Source: Caldicellulosiruptor changbaiensis
Lineage (GTDB): Bacteria; Bacillota; Thermoanaerobacteria; Caldicellulosiruptorales; Caldicellulosiruptoraceae
DNA length: 64,000 nucleotides
Direction of reading: 5' to 3'
Assembly (NCBI RefSeq): GCF_003999255.1
Contig: NZ_CP034791.1
Location: 2,334,501 to 2,398,500 of the forward strand
The notes beneath the pieces were generated by a model. The model worked only from the letters and a program-made list of their open reading frames with translations. It was not told the origin of the DNA and did no database searches. This document shows, in pieces, positions 7,172 through 16,050 of the stretch. Both the position numbers and the translations under genes were made by a program. Numbering within the stretch: position 1 is the stretch's first letter; each line of letters begins with the position of its first letter.

Positions 7172-7534
7172 TTATGCCTTTTGAACAAAACAAATAATAG
7201 CAGCAATCACATATAAGATCAGTACTATCCACACAAAAATATTTGAAAATAGCGTAGCAAAGAGAGCAATTAGTGCAATAATCGAACTTGCTACAAATAT
7301 TATTCCCGCAACCTTAGTTTTAGATAAACTTAGAACTCCACCCACAATTCCCCCTATCAGTTGTATAATTCCCATTATCAGGATAAATCCACCAGCAGCC
7401 TTAGCGCTTTTCTCATTAGAAGCCGACAATAAAGCGCTTACGCATGATGTACACAAAAAAGATGGCAGGGAAAAAATAGCTCCACATATACCCAAAATTA
7501 AAGGAGCAATAGATTTTTGAGACTTTGTCTCCAT
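7172..7534 (-). CDS. Small four-helix membrane protein of unknown function
   Basis: A 120-residue protein made almost wholly of hydrophobic segments (about residues 9-30, 45-66, 72-92 and 95-116), rich in Gly, Ala and Ile, with a Cys pair (C-T-S-C) in the first helix region. The layout resembles small DUF4064-type membrane proteins, but I do not recognise it with certainty. AAGGGGTG lies about eight bases before the ATG, which supports real translation. It is a single gene between two hairpins (7086-7115 and 7578-7607). No function can be assigned. Confidence 0.65.
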   Translation of the reverse strand: METKSQKSIAPLILGICGAIFSLPSFLCTSCVSALLSASNEKSAKAAGGFILIMGIIQLIGGIVGGVLSLSKTKVAGIIFVASSIIALIALFATLFSNIFVWIVLILYVIAAIICFVQKA

Positions 7535-7577
7535 TTGCGATTACACCCCTTTACATTAGATTTCATAATTCTATTTC

Positions 7578-7607
7578 CTTAAAACGCTCACCTGTGAGCG
7601 TTTTAAG
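7578..7607. terminator. Strong hairpin in intergenic region 7535-7848
   Basis: A 13-bp perfect stem with arms CTTAAAACGCTCA and TGAGCGTTTTAAG and a 4-nt loop. It ends in GCGTTTT on both strands, so it may be a bidirectional terminator downstream of the 7849-8142 gene. The rest of 7535-7848 shows no further gene or site. Confidence 0.5.
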
Positions 7608-7848
7608 TCACCCTTTATTTGTTAACTTTCTGCCAGTTATTATAGTTGCTAAAATGCATTCTTTTGGCACATATAACTTTGCAACCTAATTAGTTATTTA
7701 CTTTCATTTTAAATCCCCAGACTGCCTATTTGAGTTTTTAAAATTGAGTTGCCAACTATCAGAAGAATTGGAATCATCAATATATATGCAAAGATTTATT
7801 ATGTAAATTGCTTGTTAACCTTTGTTTACGCAAATTATTTTCGCTGAA

Positions 7849-8142
7849 CTAAAATTCACTCCCAGATAAAAAAGTACTGCGATGGTCTAAGCTAGGACCA
7901 CTATCCGTTTCCAAAATATACTGAAATACAATCCTTACTAACACAGCCCAACCAAGAGAAATAAAATTTACTACACTTGCTACAACAGTCATTCTTGAAA
8001 TTAGCTCTTTTTTTAACAACTTCAAAATTCCATAATATATTGCACAAAATCCTACGAAAAACAAAAATACAACTACCAGTCCTATCAAGAAGTCCCATGC
8101 GCTAATATCCTGAGGAAATATTCCTAGTTCGTATACCTTCAT
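7849..8142 (-). CDS. Small hypothetical membrane protein
   Basis: A 97-residue protein with two or three hydrophobic segments (about residues 17-42 and 52-75) separated by a short basic loop (L-K-K-E-L-I-S-R). AGGGAG lies four bases before the ATG. Nothing in it is recognisable and no neighbour points to a role. It might be the intact part of a longer decayed gene, since the tail (D-S-G-P-S-L-D-H-R-S-T-F) is polar and unlike the rest. Confidence 0.45.
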   Translation of the reverse strand: MKVYELGIFPQDISAWDFLIGLVVVFLFFVGFCAIYYGILKLLKKELISRMTVVASVVNFISLGWAVLVRIVFQYILETDSGPSLDHRSTFLSGSEF

Positions 8143-9532
8143 TTAACTCCCTAAACAACTTAACTCTTCTTAAAATAATTAGATTTTAAAGAGAGATTAA
8201 AAAGAAGGACAAACCAAAATATATTAATCCTGCCTTTATACCTTGTACTTTACTACTTTCCCTACAAACCTTGCAAGGTTTTCAAAAAGAAAATCACATA
8301 TTGTTGTATATTAAGTATATACTATGTCATTTATTTGTCGATTCAATTGATTATCTTTTTATTGAATTGTATGCTTACTTTCCACTGTATGCATTGTCGC
8401 TACCCTTTTCTGTGGCTTGTACCATTAAGACTTAACAAAACTCTCTCATACTGTTTTCGCAGTAGCTCTTCACATACCCTGATTATCTGCAGATTTCCAA
8501 TTATTCATCTTATTTTTTATACCCTTTTCCTTTTTTAATATTTCTCATTTTTACACGTACAAAATTTGTTTCTCACAAATTCTCATTTACACTTTAGCCC
8601 GTAAAGAATACTCTTTTTCTTTTACTAAAATCAGTAAAATATTCTGTTCTATTTCTTTAAAGTTCTAACACTTTTCAAACAATATTCAATTAAAAATCTT
8701 ATATATTGTTTATATTATATTCATATTATACTAATTCCAAGAAAAATTTTCAATAAAAATTTTTAAAAATCGAAAAAATATTCATTATTTCGTCGTTTTT
8801 TTGCACGATACTTAGCACAATTATCTATTGAGAGTAAGGTATAAAAGAGTGAAATTTTTAGGAAAAAGGGCATAGATATTTTGGTTCTTATTCTTATTAT
8901 TGTATAATGCATTGAAAACTTTTTGAAAAGATTACAATAAATTAAAAAAGCAATTTCAGGGCTATGATAAAAAAGTATTAGAAATTTATTGAACAGTAAG
9001 AATTGTAGAGCCAGTATATAAGTGTCAAGGAAAAAATTAATTATACAGGAAGATACAAAAAGTAAAACGTGACATTCCTAGAGCATAGATACACAAGATT
9101 AGTGCTTCTTGACTCTATATTATTATGTCTGGTAAGATAAAAATTACTCTCCTTGGGAATTCAGTGAACAAGGAAAAAGCATTAATAGTATTATTAAACA
9201 AATATGCTAAAAATTTTATTTAGCAGAAATTTTAAAACGATGTTTATGATAGTTATGATAATGATAAACATCTATGATTTAAAATACAAAAAGGCAAAAC
9301 TGTATTTAGCTATTGACGATGACTCTTTGGATTTTGGTTCCCAAAAGAGTCTAATATCGATATAATGAAAGGTATTTGAAGTAAACATAACTAAGAGGCA
9401 AAGAACCATGAAAGTTTGAACTGGAAACAGTATTTCGAAATATACCAAAATTGAATATGTTTATGATAGCAACAAAAATAGGAAAATTATAGCTATTTCG
9501 ACTATAGTAAATTTAAATCGTATAATAGGAGT
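8143..9532. other. 1.4-kb gene-poor region, probably decayed mobile DNA
   Basis: This stretch is very AT-rich and has no frame with a plausible start, ribosome site and protein-like composition. Between about 8850 and 9520 on the + strand, short stop-interrupted pieces look protein-like, for example K-A-K-L-Y-L-A-I-D-D-D-S-L-D-F-G near 9290 and T-K-I-E-Y-V-Y-D-S-N-K-N-R-K-I near 9450. These recall the catalytic region of IS4/IS701-type transposases. I read it as the relic of an insertion sequence, at low confidence. Confidence 0.3.
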
Positions 9533-9581
9533 AAAAAGGGCTTGCCCACAATATTACTTAAAAGTGGGAAAAGCCCTTCTT
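9533..9581 (-). terminator. Intrinsic terminator of the gltX-cysE-cysS operon
   Basis: On the minus strand, just after the cysS stop, AAGGGCTT-CCCAC pairs with GTGGG-AAGCCC and is followed by a T-run (TTTTT). The position and U-tract fit rho-independent termination of the operon. Confidence 0.85.
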
Positions 9582-9584
9582 TAT

Positions 9585-10982
9585 TTATCTCACCCTCTCA
9601 ACCTTTGTGCCTTGGGGTGTGTCCAAAACTATATAGCCTAAACTCTTTAGCTCATCTCGTATCCTGTCCGCTTCAAGAAAGTTTTTAGCTTTTCTTGCCT
9701 CATTTCTCTTTTCAACAAGCTCTAAAATCTCTGGTGGAATTTCATCCTTTTTCTCTTCATATTGCTCTAAGATTCCTAAAATGCTGCAAAGCTCTTTTAA
9801 AGTGTCTCTTGCCAAAATCAGCACATCTTTTGAGCACGTATTTGCATGTGTATTTATTTCTCTTACCATCTCAAAAAGATATCCTGTTGCCTCGGCAGTG
9901 TTGAGGTCATCTTCCATTGCATCTATAAATTTTGCTTTTAGCTCTTTTAAGACAGCTTTAAGTGTACTGTCGCTACTATTTGACGTTGTTCCGTTTTTAA
10001 TCAAATATTCAAGGTTTTCATAACATGTGTAGATTCTCTTCAGCGCGCTTTCTGCCTGTTCAATCAAATCAAGAGAAAAGTTTAAAGGCTTTCTATAATG
10101 AGCTTGAAGCATAAAAAGTCTCAGTGCCTCAGGATGGTATTTTTCGATAATTTCTCTTACAGTAAAAAAGTTCCCAAGCGACTTTGACATCTTTTCATTG
10201 TTTATATTCACATACCCATTGTGAAGCCAAAAACGTGCAAAAGGTTTTCCTGTTGCAGCCTCGCTCTGTGCAATCTCATTTTCATGATGAGGAAAGATCA
10301 AATCCTGCCCACCTGCATGAATGTCTATAGTCTGCCCAAGGTATTTCATTGCCATAACAGAACACTCTATATGCCAGCCGGGCCTACCCTCACCCCAAGG
10401 TGAACTCCAGGCTGGCTCACCTTCTTTTTTAGCCTTCCACAGGGCAAAATCAAGCGGGTCTTCTTTCTTCTCGTTTGGATCAACACGCGCGCCAGCCATC
10501 AGCTCTTCAATGTTCTTGTGAGAAAGCTTTCCATATTCTGCAAATTTTCTTGTCCTAAAATACACATCACCATCAACAACATATGCATATCCGTTGTCTA
10601 TAAGCCTTTGTATCAGGGCTATCATATCTTCTATCTCTTCTGTTGCTCTTGGATTTTTGGTTGCTCGCTTGACATTTAGCCTGTCTGCGTCTTTGTAATA
10701 CTCTTGTATGAATCTTTCAGCAAGTTCAAAGACGGTTATGCCCTCTTTGTTTGCTCTGTTTATCATCTTATCTTCAATATCAGTAAAGTTTTGGATGTAT
10801 ATAACCTCATAGCCTTTATACTCAAAGTACCGCCTCAAAGTGTCAAATACGATCAAAGGCCGGGCATTGCCAATGTGAATAAAATCATAGACAGTTGGAC
10901 CACATACGTACATCTTTACTTTGCTTTCTTCTAACGGCTCAAACTCCTCTTTTATCATTGTCAGAGTGTTGTAAAGCTTCAT
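9585..10982 (-). CDS. cysS: Cysteinyl-tRNA synthetase
   Basis: A 465-residue class I aminoacyl-tRNA synthetase that charges tRNA-Cys with cysteine in the cytosol. Visible features are the N-terminal C-G-P-T-V-Y-D and F-I-H-I-G-N-A-R (HIGH-type) motif, the zinc-site region with G-W-H-I-E-C-S and [10 protein letters not shown], and K-M-S-K-S-L-G-N (KMSKS). Length is normal. It is the last gene of a gltX-cysE-cysS operon; its start overlaps the 3' end of cysE by 44 bases, pointing to translational coupling. The operon links cysteine synthesis with its use in translation, as in Bacillus. Confidence 0.97.
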   Translation of the reverse strand: MKLYNTLTMIKEEFEPLEESKVKMYVCGPTVYDFIHIGNARPLIVFDTLRRYFEYKGYEVIYIQNFTDIEDKMINRANKEGITVFELAERFIQEYYKDADRLNVKRATKNPRATEEIEDMIALIQRLIDNGYAYVVDGDVYFRTRKFAEYGKLSHKNIEELMAGARVDPNEKKEDPLDFALWKAKKEGEPAWSSPWGEGRPGWHIECSVMAMKYLGQTIDIHAGGQDLIFPHHENEIAQSEAATGKPFARFWLHNGYVNINNEKMSKSLGNFFTVREIIEKYHPEALRLFMLQAHYRKPLNFSLDLIEQAESALKRIYTCYENLEYLIKNGTTSNSSDSTLKAVLKELKAKFIDAMEDDLNTAEATGYLFEMVREINTHANTCSKDVLILARDTLKELCSILGILEQYEEKKDEIPPEILELVEKRNEARKAKNFLEADRIRDELKSLGYIVLDTPQGTKVERVR

Positions 10983-11643
10983 ACTCTTTTAATCTCCTTT
11001 CGTACTCGGCAAGTTTTTTCTCTAAGTCTTCTATCCTTGCTTCAAGCCTGCAAATTTGCATTGCAAGCGGGTCGGGAAATCTAATCTGGTCAAGCTGTTC
11101 TTCAACAGTTGGCTTTTCCTTTTTCTCTTTTCTTACAACCCTTCCTGGTACCCCAACTACTGTTGAGTTGTCTTCAACCTCACGAAGAACAACTGCATTT
11201 GCACCGATTTTCGTATTATCCCCCACCTTAAAGGGTCCTAAAACCTTTGCACCAGCACCAATTAAGACATTGTTGCCAATTGTAGGATGGCGCTTACCCT
11301 TTTCTTTACCTGTTCCACCTAATGTAACGCCTTGATAAATCAGTACATCATCGCCAATCTCAGCTGTCTCACCAATTACAACACCCATGCCATGGTCTAT
11401 AAATACACGCCTGCCAATCTTAGCCCCGGGGTGTATCTCAATTCCTGTTTTGTGGCGGGCTCGCTGAGAAATCCAGCGGGCAATAAAGTACATCCTTCTT
11501 TGATAAAACCAGTGAGCAATCCTGTGATAAATTATTGCCCAAAGACTGGGGTATAAAAGTGTCTCAAGCCTGCTTTTGCAAGCAGGGTCTTTTTCCATAA
11601 TGACATCCATCTCTTCTTTTATCATCCTGATGAATTTAAACAT
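10939..11643 (-). CDS. cysE: Serine O-acetyltransferase
   Basis: A 234-residue enzyme that acetylates serine with acetyl-CoA to O-acetylserine, the first step of cysteine synthesis. The left-handed beta-helix hexapeptide repeats are clear ([34 protein letters not shown]), with catalytic His and Asp in D-H-G-M-G and the acceptor-site G-K-R-H-P. After the normal core (about 180 residues) there is a 40-residue charged, coiled-coil-like tail ([18 protein letters not shown]) that replaces the usual feedback-inhibition C-terminus, so regulation by cysteine may differ. It sits between gltX and cysS. Confidence 0.95.
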   Translation of the reverse strand: MFKFIRMIKEEMDVIMEKDPACKSRLETLLYPSLWAIIYHRIAHWFYQRRMYFIARWISQRARHKTGIEIHPGAKIGRRVFIDHGMGVVIGETAEIGDDVLIYQGVTLGGTGKEKGKRHPTIGNNVLIGAGAKVLGPFKVGDNTKIGANAVVLREVEDNSTVVGVPGRVVRKEKKEKPTVEEQLDQIRFPDPLAMQICRLEARIEDLEKKLAEYERRLKEYEALQHSDNDKRGV

Positions 11644-11687
11644 ACTTCTTCATAACTCCTTCTAAAAAAGTTCAAAATAAATCTACT

Positions 11688-13145
11688 CTAATTATACCAC
11701 GTTTTGAAGAATTCCAATCGTTTTAGTATGTTTTCTTTACCCACAATCTCTATTATCTCCACCAGCTCAGGGCCATGGGTTTTACCAGTCAACGCAACTC
11801 TTATTGGCATAAACAGGTTTTTGCCCTTGTAACCTGTCTCTTTTTGAATCTCTTTGAAAAGTAGCTTAATAGCTTCTGGAGTTAATTCATTCATCTGCCT
11901 TATCTTATTTTCAAACACATTAATTAAATCCTTCACATGATCCCACTTTAAGACCTCTTTTGCCTCATCTTCTTCTATTTTGACTTCATTGTTAAAGAAG
12001 ATATCAACCCTGTCTTTTATTTGAGATAGATAATCCAGTCCTTCATACACAGATTTTACTATCTTCTTGAGCCATTCAAATTTGGACTTTGCCTCATCTT
12101 CATTGATATATCCAGCTTCAACAAAGTATGGTATGCACATCTGGGTAAGTTCATCCAATGATTTTAGTTTAATGTGCTGAGAGTTTATATAATTTAGCTT
12201 ATCAATGTCAAATATTGCAGGATTTTTGGAAACTCTATCTAATGAGAAATTCTCAATTAGATATTCCATGTCAAATATTTCTTTATCCTCTGGTGGTGAC
12301 CAGCCAAGTAAAGCCAAGAAGTTTATGAGCCCCTCTTTTAAATATCCTTGATCTTTATACTGTTCGACCCAAGCAGAACCGTGGCGCTTTGACATCTTTG
12401 TCCTGTCTTTTCCTAAAATCAAAGACACGTGCGCAAACTGTGGCAAGTCAAACCCAAGTGCGTTGTAAATTAAAATCTGGCGCGGAGTGTTTGAAAGATG
12501 CTCTTCACCTCTTATAACATGCGAAATCTTCATCAAGTGGTCATCTATGACAACCGCAAAGTTATATGTGGGAATTCCATCAGACTTGACAATAACAAAG
12601 TCGCCAATATCATCGCTTAAAAACTCAACCTCTCCACGCACAAGGTCATGGACAACTATCTTAACACCTTCTGGTACTCTGAACCTGACTGCTGGTTTTC
12701 TCCCCTCCTGCTCAAATCTTCTTTTTTGCTCTTCTGTTAAATTCCTGCACTTACCAAGATATCTTGGCATCTGACCTTTTGATAAAAGCTCTTGTCTTTG
12801 AGCTTCAAGCTCCTCTTCTGTACAATAACAATAGTATGCGTAGCCTTTTTCAAAAAGCACATCTACATACTTTTTGTAGATATCAACTCTTTCTGTTGAT
12901 CGATATGGTCCATCTGGACCTCCCACCTCAACTCCTTCGTCCCATTCAATCCCAAGCCACCTTAAACTTTCTATTATGACCTTTTCGGATTCAACTGAAG
13001 AACGCTCCAAGTCTGTATCTTCTATTCTCAAGATAAACTTTCCACCATATCTTTTGGCAAAAAGGTAGTTGAAAAGTGCTGTTCTTGCACCGCCAATGTG
13101 AAGGTGCCCTGTTGGGCTTGGTGCAAATCTTGTTCTTACTTCCAC
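11688..13145 (-). CDS. gltX: Glutamyl-tRNA synthetase
   Basis: A 485-residue class I synthetase charging tRNA-Glu (and, in many Firmicutes, tRNA-Gln before amidotransfer). The motifs are F-A-P-S-P-T-G-H-L-H-I-G-G-A-R near the N-terminus, the Cys-rich insert Y-C-Y-C-T-E-E-E-L, and K-M-S-K-R-H-G. The start is a GTG at 13145 with AAAGGA about 12 bases upstream. It is the first gene of the gltX-cysE-cysS operon, 44 bases before cysE. No T-box leader is visible upstream or between gltX and cysE, unlike the Bacillus operon. Confidence 0.97.
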   Translation of the reverse strand: MEVRTRFAPSPTGHLHIGGARTALFNYLFAKRYGGKFILRIEDTDLERSSVESEKVIIESLRWLGIEWDEGVEVGGPDGPYRSTERVDIYKKYVDVLFEKGYAYYCYCTEEELEAQRQELLSKGQMPRYLGKCRNLTEEQKRRFEQEGRKPAVRFRVPEGVKIVVHDLVRGEVEFLSDDIGDFVIVKSDGIPTYNFAVVIDDHLMKISHVIRGEEHLSNTPRQILIYNALGFDLPQFAHVSLILGKDRTKMSKRHGSAWVEQYKDQGYLKEGLINFLALLGWSPPEDKEIFDMEYLIENFSLDRVSKNPAIFDIDKLNYINSQHIKLKSLDELTQMCIPYFVEAGYINEDEAKSKFEWLKKIVKSVYEGLDYLSQIKDRVDIFFNNEVKIEEDEAKEVLKWDHVKDLINVFENKIRQMNELTPEAIKLLFKEIQKETGYKGKNLFMPIRVALTGKTHGPELVEIIEIVGKENILKRLEFFKTWYN

Positions 13146-13252
13146 TGTATACTTCAGTCCTTTCTTTTGAATTTTATGAATTATTTCTGTATCTCAATAG
13201 CTCATTTATTTTATCCTTTAGGAAAGAATTAAAAACATATTCTCTTTTTTAA

Positions 13253-13281
13253 AGTATAATCTTTGAAAATTCTATAGTCAA
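13253..13281 (-). promoter_or_regulatory. Sigma-A type promoter of gltX-cysE-cysS
   Basis: On the minus strand, -35 TTGACT (13276-13281) and -10 TATACT (13253-13258) are separated by exactly 17 bases, about 107 bases before the gltX GTG. The leader between shows no T-box or other riboswitch. Confidence 0.75.
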
Positions 13282-13320
13282 TGCAAAAAACAATAGCTTA
13301 TTTAATTTTCAATGGACATT

Positions 13321-16050
13321 TTAAAATCTTCTCAACTTTTTTATATCTAATATCTCGTGGTCTTTTTCATCCTGTTTCTTTTCTTTTTTAGATAATAGTT
13401 TTACTTTTTTTCCTGGTTTACGTGTGTCATTAGCCTTTGTGATTAAATCTTTTTTACCAAAATCCATTTTAATTTTTAGATACTTTACTTTTTTCATAGT
13501 ATTGCATGTTTGAAGGAACAACCTTTCAATCTGAACATACAGTGCAAATCTCCTGATTGCAATTTCTAAAAGAAAAAGAAAAATGCAAAGAATAATAAGA
13601 AAATCACTCAAATCCTGCTGAGAGTACACTTCTTTAAGTTTACCCTTATAGATATCTCCGGGATTTTTTACAACTTTTGCATTTGACAGTGCAATAAACT
13701 GCTCAAACCTGCTGCTGTCAAAATCCACCCTAAATTCATCAGAGTAATTTATAGAGTATAAAAAGGTGGACATTTTTGTTTTTCCATCTTCAGTCACAAA
13801 AGCAACAAAGGTGTAATTCCCCGGCATAAACTCAGCCATTGTTTCAAACTTGTCAGGTGAAGTCCTTTTCATTTTTAACATCTTCTCTGCAGCATTTGGA
13901 TAGATGCACTTTAGAGTTGCAGTAGCATTGCTTTTAAACTTCCCATTTATACTGACAACAAGCCCTTTTTCCTTTTGCACATCAAAAGTAAAACTGTCAT
14001 CTTCGGCACCCTTTTCAAGCCATTTGAAAAGATTTGAAAAAAACTTTGAAAATTTGTCCCACATCACCCAGTCACGCGACCAGCTGCCGTTTAAGTCTGA
14101 ACACCACGCAGCAGTTTTGCCAAGCCCATATCTCCAAACTGTCAAAATGGGCTCATCCTCATCACTTACAAGAAGACTTGTTGCAATATCCTTTTTTGTT
14201 GTGGCAATGTAACCATAAAGCGGCGGATATGAAGAAAAGGCAGAGTTTATAAAGTTCGTTTCAACAACCTTAGGGATAAATTTTTTCTCCTTTATATACT
14301 TTCCTTTTATAATCTTTGCCTCTTTCAAAAACACATCAATTAGGTTTGAAGCATCCTTGACATAATAAAATCTCCCTGAGGTATATGCTGCCATCCAGCT
14401 CAAAATTGGCGCATTTATAGAAGAACCTACGCCAATTGTTGTAATCTTTATATTATTCCTTTTAGCAATACTTGCTGGATATTCATAACCGCCCTCCTCA
14501 CCATATCCATCAGTGAGAAGAACAATCACCTTGTCTTTAGCTTTAGATTTTCTAAGCGTATTGACAGCTTCAGTTAGCGGTGGAATTATAGCTGTCCCAC
14601 CACCTATCTGAATTCCGGAGATGTTTTCTATAACCTCATTTTTGCTTTTTAGTTTCCCAAACTTACTTGCCCAGTAAAAGTTATGGTCAAAGGCAATAAC
14701 ACCAACACTATCTGAGCTCTCAAGATGGTCAATCATCTTTGCAGCAGCGCTTTTGGCAATTTCCAATTTGTTTATATTTCCTAAATTACTTTCGCCCATG
14801 CTTCTCGAATGGTCAATGACAAGAACCACAGCCACATTTCTTTCCTTCTCTTTGTTTTTAAGCTGCATTTTGACAGGCAACATCTTTTCCAGCACCGAAT
14901 TTGAATAGTTGCCAAGTGCGTACGAATTTTCACCGCCAATCACCAAAAGTCCGCCGCCCAAGTCCTTTACATACCTTTCGCAATCATTTAAAAATTTGTC
15001 GGTCAAATGGTTTTTTGATACATTACACAAAACCACAAATGAATACTGCATAAGTCTATCAAGCCCAAAATCTACATTATCGCTAATTACCATATCATAA
15101 TCTGCTGAATATGAATCAAGAAGGCTTCTGACATTTTTCACATCATCAATATTCTGGTAAACCACCAAAACCTTCTGTGGCTTTTTGACCTGACACATTG
15201 CATATGCAAAATTGTTTTTATCCTCCTCATCATCCTCTGCTTCAATTACACCCTGATACCTGTAAATACCTTCTCTGGGCAGTTTGTCTTTAATCACAAA
15301 CCTGTTCTCGCCTTTTTCAAGCATTATTTTTTGAGAAAAAATCAAACTGCCATCTCTGAAAATTTTGAGCTGAGCAGATGCAGGATATGTACTGTTTATA
15401 TTAGCAAATACAGAAAACTCCTGATTTTTAACCACTTTTTGGGGAATTTTGAGACTTGAAAACTGAATATCTTTTTCCTTTTCACTTTTCAAAAGCAAAA
15501 CTTTCACATCTATGCCATTGTTGTTGAGCAAATCAATAGTAGTCTTTGCATTGCCAACCGTTTCTTTCCCATCTGTCAAAATCACAAGTCTTTTTTGAAA
15601 GTCCTTGGGAAATAAATTTGCTGCAAACTTTATGGCATTTTCAATGTTAGTCTCACTTGTATCAACCACTGACCCAAACTCAGAAAATTTAGGATTATTC
15701 TTTAAGGAAAATTCCACATTAGTATCCTGTCCAAACACAACCACAGACTGCATTTCATTTGATTTTTTTAGCTTTATCGCTTTTTGGATAAAGTCTTTCA
15801 TCTTATCAATGTTTTTGGCATTACTATCCGACAGGTCTGCAAGGTAAATAGTTGCAACTTTGTTTGATGATATTGTAAGCTTTGGTATTGAAAGTGCTAA
15901 TATAATAAGAAGGAATATAACAATCCTCAGAACAACAACAAACTTTTTCCCTAAGCCTTCTTTATAAAACCTTTTTGACAGAAGCCAAATAACTACTCCT
16001 AAAATGGGTATTAACAATAAAATAAGCGGTCTTTCAAGACTTATTCTCAT
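13321..16050 (-). CDS. Large membrane VWA protein with two VWA-like regions and a GATase1-like segment
   Basis: A 909-residue membrane protein. Two N-terminal membrane segments (about 8-25 and 37-58) are followed by a first VWA-like region with Y-L-A-D-L-S-D-S-N (MIDAS D-x-S-x-S) and V-I-L-T-D-G-K. Next comes a class-I glutamine-amidotransferase-like segment (about 290-395, G-G-G-L-L-V-I-G-G-E). A second VWA domain (about 405-580) has V-I-D-H-S-R-S-M-G and L-L-T-D-G-Y-G. A C-terminal membrane segment lies near 815-835 and a Lys-rich tail inside the cell. It is the last gene of the eight-gene MoxR/VWA operon and overlaps the previous VWA gene by 17 bases. Known relatives are metal-dependent adhesion or assembly factors working with MoxR ATPases; its client is unknown. 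Confidence 0.85.
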   Translation of the reverse strand: MRISLERPLILLLIPILGVVIWLLSKRFYKEGLGKKFVVVLRIVIFLLIILALSIPKLTISSNKVATIYLADLSDSNAKNIDKMKDFIQKAIKLKKSNEMQSVVVFGQDTNVEFSLKNNPKFSEFGSVVDTSETNIENAIKFAANLFPKDFQKRLVILTDGKETVGNAKTTIDLLNNNGIDVKVLLLKSEKEKDIQFSSLKIPQKVVKNQEFSVFANINSTYPASAQLKIFRDGSLIFSQKIMLEKGENRFVIKDKLPREGIYRYQGVIEAEDDEEDKNNFAYAMCQVKKPQKVLVVYQNIDDVKNVRSLLDSYSADYDMVISDNVDFGLDRLMQYSFVVLCNVSKNHLTDKFLNDCERYVKDLGGGLLVIGGENSYALGNYSNSVLEKMLPVKMQLKNKEKERNVAVVLVIDHSRSMGESNLGNINKLEIAKSAAAKMIDHLESSDSVGVIAFDHNFYWASKFGKLKSKNEVIENISGIQIGGGTAIIPPLTEAVNTLRKSKAKDKVIVLLTDGYGEEGGYEYPASIAKRNNIKITTIGVGSSINAPILSWMAAYTSGRFYYVKDASNLIDVFLKEAKIIKGKYIKEKKFIPKVVETNFINSAFSSYPPLYGYIATTKKDIATSLLVSDEDEPILTVWRYGLGKTAAWCSDLNGSWSRDWVMWDKFSKFFSNLFKWLEKGAEDDSFTFDVQKEKGLVVSINGKFKSNATATLKCIYPNAAEKMLKMKRTSPDKFETMAEFMPGNYTFVAFVTEDGKTKMSTFLYSINYSDEFRVDFDSSRFEQFIALSNAKVVKNPGDIYKGKLKEVYSQQDLSDFLIILCIFLFLLEIAIRRFALYVQIERLFLQTCNTMKKVKYLKIKMDFGKKDLITKANDTRKPGKKVKLLSKKEKKQDEKDHEILDIKKLRRF

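Noticed and set aside
8335-8538. 67-residue + strand frame in the gene desert
   Set aside because: Composition follows the T-rich DNA and it lacks a ribosome site.
13146-13320. Possible T-box leader before gltX
   Set aside because: The leader is about 100 bases long and shows no specifier loop, T-box sequence or terminator.
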